From Clostridia bacterium (GTDB taxonomy: Bacteria > Bacillota_A > Clostridia > Christensenellales > Aristaeellaceae): a stretch of 14,357 nucleotides of DNA. The stretch lies in the NCBI GenBank assembly GCA_017464225.1, contig JAFUDW010000084.1, positions 1 to 14,357 of the forward strand, in the 5' to 3' direction. Position 1 is the first letter of the stretch. Every line of letters begins with the position of its first letter. Positions 12,885-14,357 of this stretch are shown here, piece by piece. Both the position numbers and the translations under genes were made by a program. Below the pieces are notes generated by a model. It worked only from the letters and a program-made list of their open reading frames with translations, was not told the origin of the DNA and did no database searches.

Positions 12885-13439
12885 ATGCGCGACCTGTCTC
12901 TGCATATCCTGGATCTGGCTGAAAACAGCGTTCGGGCCAAGGCCAGCCTGGTGCGCGTGGGCGTCAGCGTGGATGAAAACAAGCTGATTACGCTCACCAT
13001 CGCCGACGACGGCTGCGGCATGGACGCGGCGCTGCTAAAGCGCGTTATGAGCCCCTTTGGCACTACCCGCACCACCCGAAAGGTGGGCATGGGCATCCCG
13101 CTGATGGCGCAGAACGCGCGGCTCACCGGCGGCGATATCGCCATCGAAAGCCAGGTGGGGGCAGGCACCACCTTTACCGCTACCCTGCACGGCGACAGCA
13201 TCGACTGTCTGCCGCTGGGCGATCTGGCCGGCACGTTGGTATCGCTGGTCACCGCCAACCCTGAGGGGCCGGACTTTCTGCTAGAATGCGCCTCGCCCAA
13301 GGGGGAAATGGCCTTTGACACCCGCGAGGTGAAGGAGGCGCTGGGCGGCGTATCTCTGAACGAACCCGAAGTGGCCGCCTGGATGCTGGAAGCCATCCGG
13401 GAGGAGCTTGAACCGATTTTTGGAGGTGTGATCCTATGA
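12885..13439 (+). CDS. Stand-alone GHKL ATPase (histidine-kinase-type ATP-binding domain)
   Basis: The 184-residue protein begins directly with the N box LHILDLAENSVRA (E13, N14). It continues with the G1 box ADDGCGMD (D42, G43, G45), the phosphate-rich lid SPFGTTRTTRKVGMGIPLM (56-74), and the late GAGTTF loop. The last 80 residues are not a recognised domain. There is no sensor, membrane segment, phosphoacceptor histidine domain or receiver, so autophosphorylation of the usual kind is unlikely. Proteins of this kind are a regular neighbour of hydC/hydB in Clostridia, and their function has not been settled. AAGGAG (12873-12878), within the end of the preceding gene, lies 6 nt before the start, and the stop overlaps the next start by 4 nt, so it is made in step with the hydrogenase subunits. 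A regulatory or assembly role is inferred from context only. Confidence 0.85.
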   Translation: MRDLSLHILDLAENSVRAKASLVRVGVSVDENKLITLTIADDGCGMDAALLKRVMSPFGTTRTTRKVGMGIPLMAQNARLTGGDIAIESQVGAGTTFTATLHGDSIDCLPLGDLAGTLVSLVTANPEGPDFLLECASPKGEMAFDTREVKEALGGVSLNEPEVAAWMLEAIREELEPIFGGVIL

Positions 13440-13813
13440 AATCTATGGCTGAACTGGAGGCAATCCGTCAGCGCACCCTGCAGCGCATCAACCTGCGCAA
13501 GGAAGACGAAAACGAAAACGTCCGCGTGGTCGTGGGCATGGCTACCTGCGGCATCGCCGCCGGCGCGCGCCCTGTGATGATGGCCTTCATGGATGAAATC
13601 AACAAGCGCAGCCTGAGCCAGGTGACCGTCAGCCAGACCGGCTGCATCGGCATGTGCCGCCTGGAGCCCATGGTGGATGTATATCTGCCCGGCAAGGAAA
13701 AGGTGACCTACGTGCATATGACCCCCGAAAAGGTGGGCCGCGTAGTGGCCGAACACATCGTGAACGGCCGCCCCGTAACCGAGTTTACCATCGGCGCTGC
13801 CGAAGACAAATAA
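13436..13813 (+). CDS. Thioredoxin-like [2Fe-2S] ferredoxin of the hydrogenase operon
   Basis: The 125-residue protein has a helical N-terminus, then a thioredoxin-fold ferredoxin core: MATCGIAAGAR (C38), then QTGCIGMC (C70, C74). Only three Cys occupy the usual ligand pattern; where a second Cys of the first pair would be expected there is AAGA. It resembles the N-terminal ferredoxin domain of NuoF/HydB-like subunits, and a gene of this sort commonly lies just before hydB in Clostridia. It could be an accessory electron carrier or a structural partner of the complex. GGAGGT (13422-13427) lies 8 nt before ATG 13436, and the start overlaps the previous stop by 4 nt. The fold is clear; whether it binds a cluster with three Cys is open. 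Confidence 0.8.
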   Translation: MKSMAELEAIRQRTLQRINLRKEDENENVRVVVGMATCGIAAGARPVMMAFMDEINKRSLSQVTVSQTGCIGMCRLEPMVDVYLPGKEKVTYVHMTPEKVGRVVAEHIVNGRPVTEFTIGAAEDK

Positions 13814-13840
13814 CAGCTGACCGCTGAGGAGGAATTGCCC

Positions 13841-14357
13841 ATGGATATCTATCGCGCGCATGTGCTCTGCTGCGGCGGCACCGGCTGTACTTCGTCGGGT
13901 TCTGCGCAGATCATTGAGCGGTTTGAACAGCAAATTCAGGAAAAGGGCCTGGACAGGGAAGTCAAGGTCATCCGTACCGGCTGCTTCGGCCTGTGCGAGG
14001 CCGGCCCCGTCGTCATTATTTACCCCGAAGGCACCTTCTACTCCCGCGTGAAGGTGGAGGATGTGGACGAGATCGTCTCCGAGCATCTGCTCAAGGGCCG
14101 TCCCGTGCAGCACCTGGTGTATACCGATCACGCCACCCAGGAGCAGGACGCCAATAAGCCCCTGGACGAGATCAGCTTCTATAAGCATCAGCACCGCATC
14201 GCCCTGCGCAACTGCGGCGTCATCGATCCCGAAAACATTGACGAATATCTGGCCTTCGACGGTTACAAGGCGCTGGAAAAGGCGCTGACCACCATGACCC
14301 GCGAGCAGGTCATCGACGAAGTGCTCAAGTCCGGCCTGCGCGGCCGCGGCGGCGGCG
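13841..14357 (+). CDS. hydB: NuoF-like flavin/NADH subunit of bifurcating hydrogenase (HydB), 3' truncated
   Basis: The visible 172 residues run off the window edge. They begin with a thioredoxin-like [2Fe-2S] domain: CCGGTGC (C11, C16, with an extra C10) and RTGCFGLC (C48, C52), a pattern typical of HydB rather than of plain NuoF. A linker of about 50 residues follows, including HQHRIALRNCG, and then the start of the NADH/FMN-binding NuoF core at SGLRGRGGGG, whose glycine loop binds the nucleotide. HydB receives electrons from NADH or delivers them to NAD+, and is the site of flavin- or cluster-based bifurcation in HydABC enzymes. AGGAGG (13827-13832) lies 8 nt before the start. The expected remainder (C-terminal Fe-S domains) and probably hydA lie downstream. 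The frame has no stop to the window end. Confidence 0.9.
   Translation, partial: MDIYRAHVLCCGGTGCTSSGSAQIIERFEQQIQEKGLDREVKVIRTGCFGLCEAGPVVIIYPEGTFYSRVKVEDVDEIVSEHLLKGRPVQHLVYTDHATQEQDANKPLDEISFYKHQHRIALRNCGVIDPENIDEYLAFDGYKALEKALTTMTREQVIDEVLKSGLRGRGGG

Noticed and set aside
1..14357. CRISPR array, tRNA, rRNA or full insertion sequence
   Set aside because: No regularly spaced repeats, no tRNA- or rRNA-like stretch and no transposase or recombinase frame was seen on either strand.

Overview
The window reads as chromosomal DNA of an anaerobic, probably gut-associated Clostridia/Bacillota bacterium; this is inference. The basis is the gene content (a clostridial-type bifurcating [FeFe]-hydrogenase locus, a giant Listeria-Bacteroides-repeat surface protein, an AAA/PD-(D/E)XK ATPase), strong Shine-Dalgarno sites and sigma-70-type promoters. 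All nine supported genes, including two cut by the window edges, lie on the + strand.

Region 1 (1-1505): the 3' part of an AAA-type ATPase with a C-terminal PD-(D/E)XK nuclease-like domain, closed by a strong intrinsic terminator.

Region 2 (1506-1825): a gene-free leader with a near-repeat tandem, a consensus promoter, a hairpin at the predicted transcript start, a short palindrome, and a perfect 15-bp inverted repeat (1754-1768 / 1854-1868) that spans the start of the next reading frame.

Region 3 (1826-8915): one 7-kb gene for a repetitive surface protein of about 2,340 residues. It has InlB-type 'GW...AxW' modules, then about five tandem SpaA/Cna-B-like beta-sandwich modules with conserved Glu, then a cell-wall-sorting-like tail (PPSPTG, hydrophobic segment, Arg-rich end). 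The N-terminus is odd: no ribosome-binding site, no ATG and no recognisable signal peptide. Two stretches inside the gene are AT-rich and compositionally foreign. A strong terminator ends the unit.

Region 4 (8916-14357): a compact hydrogenase locus: DRTGG-like protein, RsbW-like ATPase, HydS-like [FeFe]-hydrogenase homologue with an altered active-site pocket, second DRTGG-like protein, PHP phosphoesterase, NuoE/HydC-like subunit, second ATPase, [2Fe-2S] thioredoxin-like ferredoxin, and the start of the NuoF/HydB-like subunit. Gene overlaps of 4 nt, short gaps and good ribosome-binding sites indicate an operon, with three promoter-like sites (8921, 11135, 12346) allowing sub-units. HydC and HydB, with a catalytic HydA expected downstream of the window, would form the NADH/ferredoxin-bifurcating hydrogenase. 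The upstream half looks like its sensory or regulatory arm: a hydrogenase-like sensor protein plus two stand-alone GHKL ATPases, two DRTGG proteins and a PHP enzyme whose joint function is, to my knowledge, not established. This regulatory arm and the odd leader of the surface-protein gene are the parts most worth a second look.
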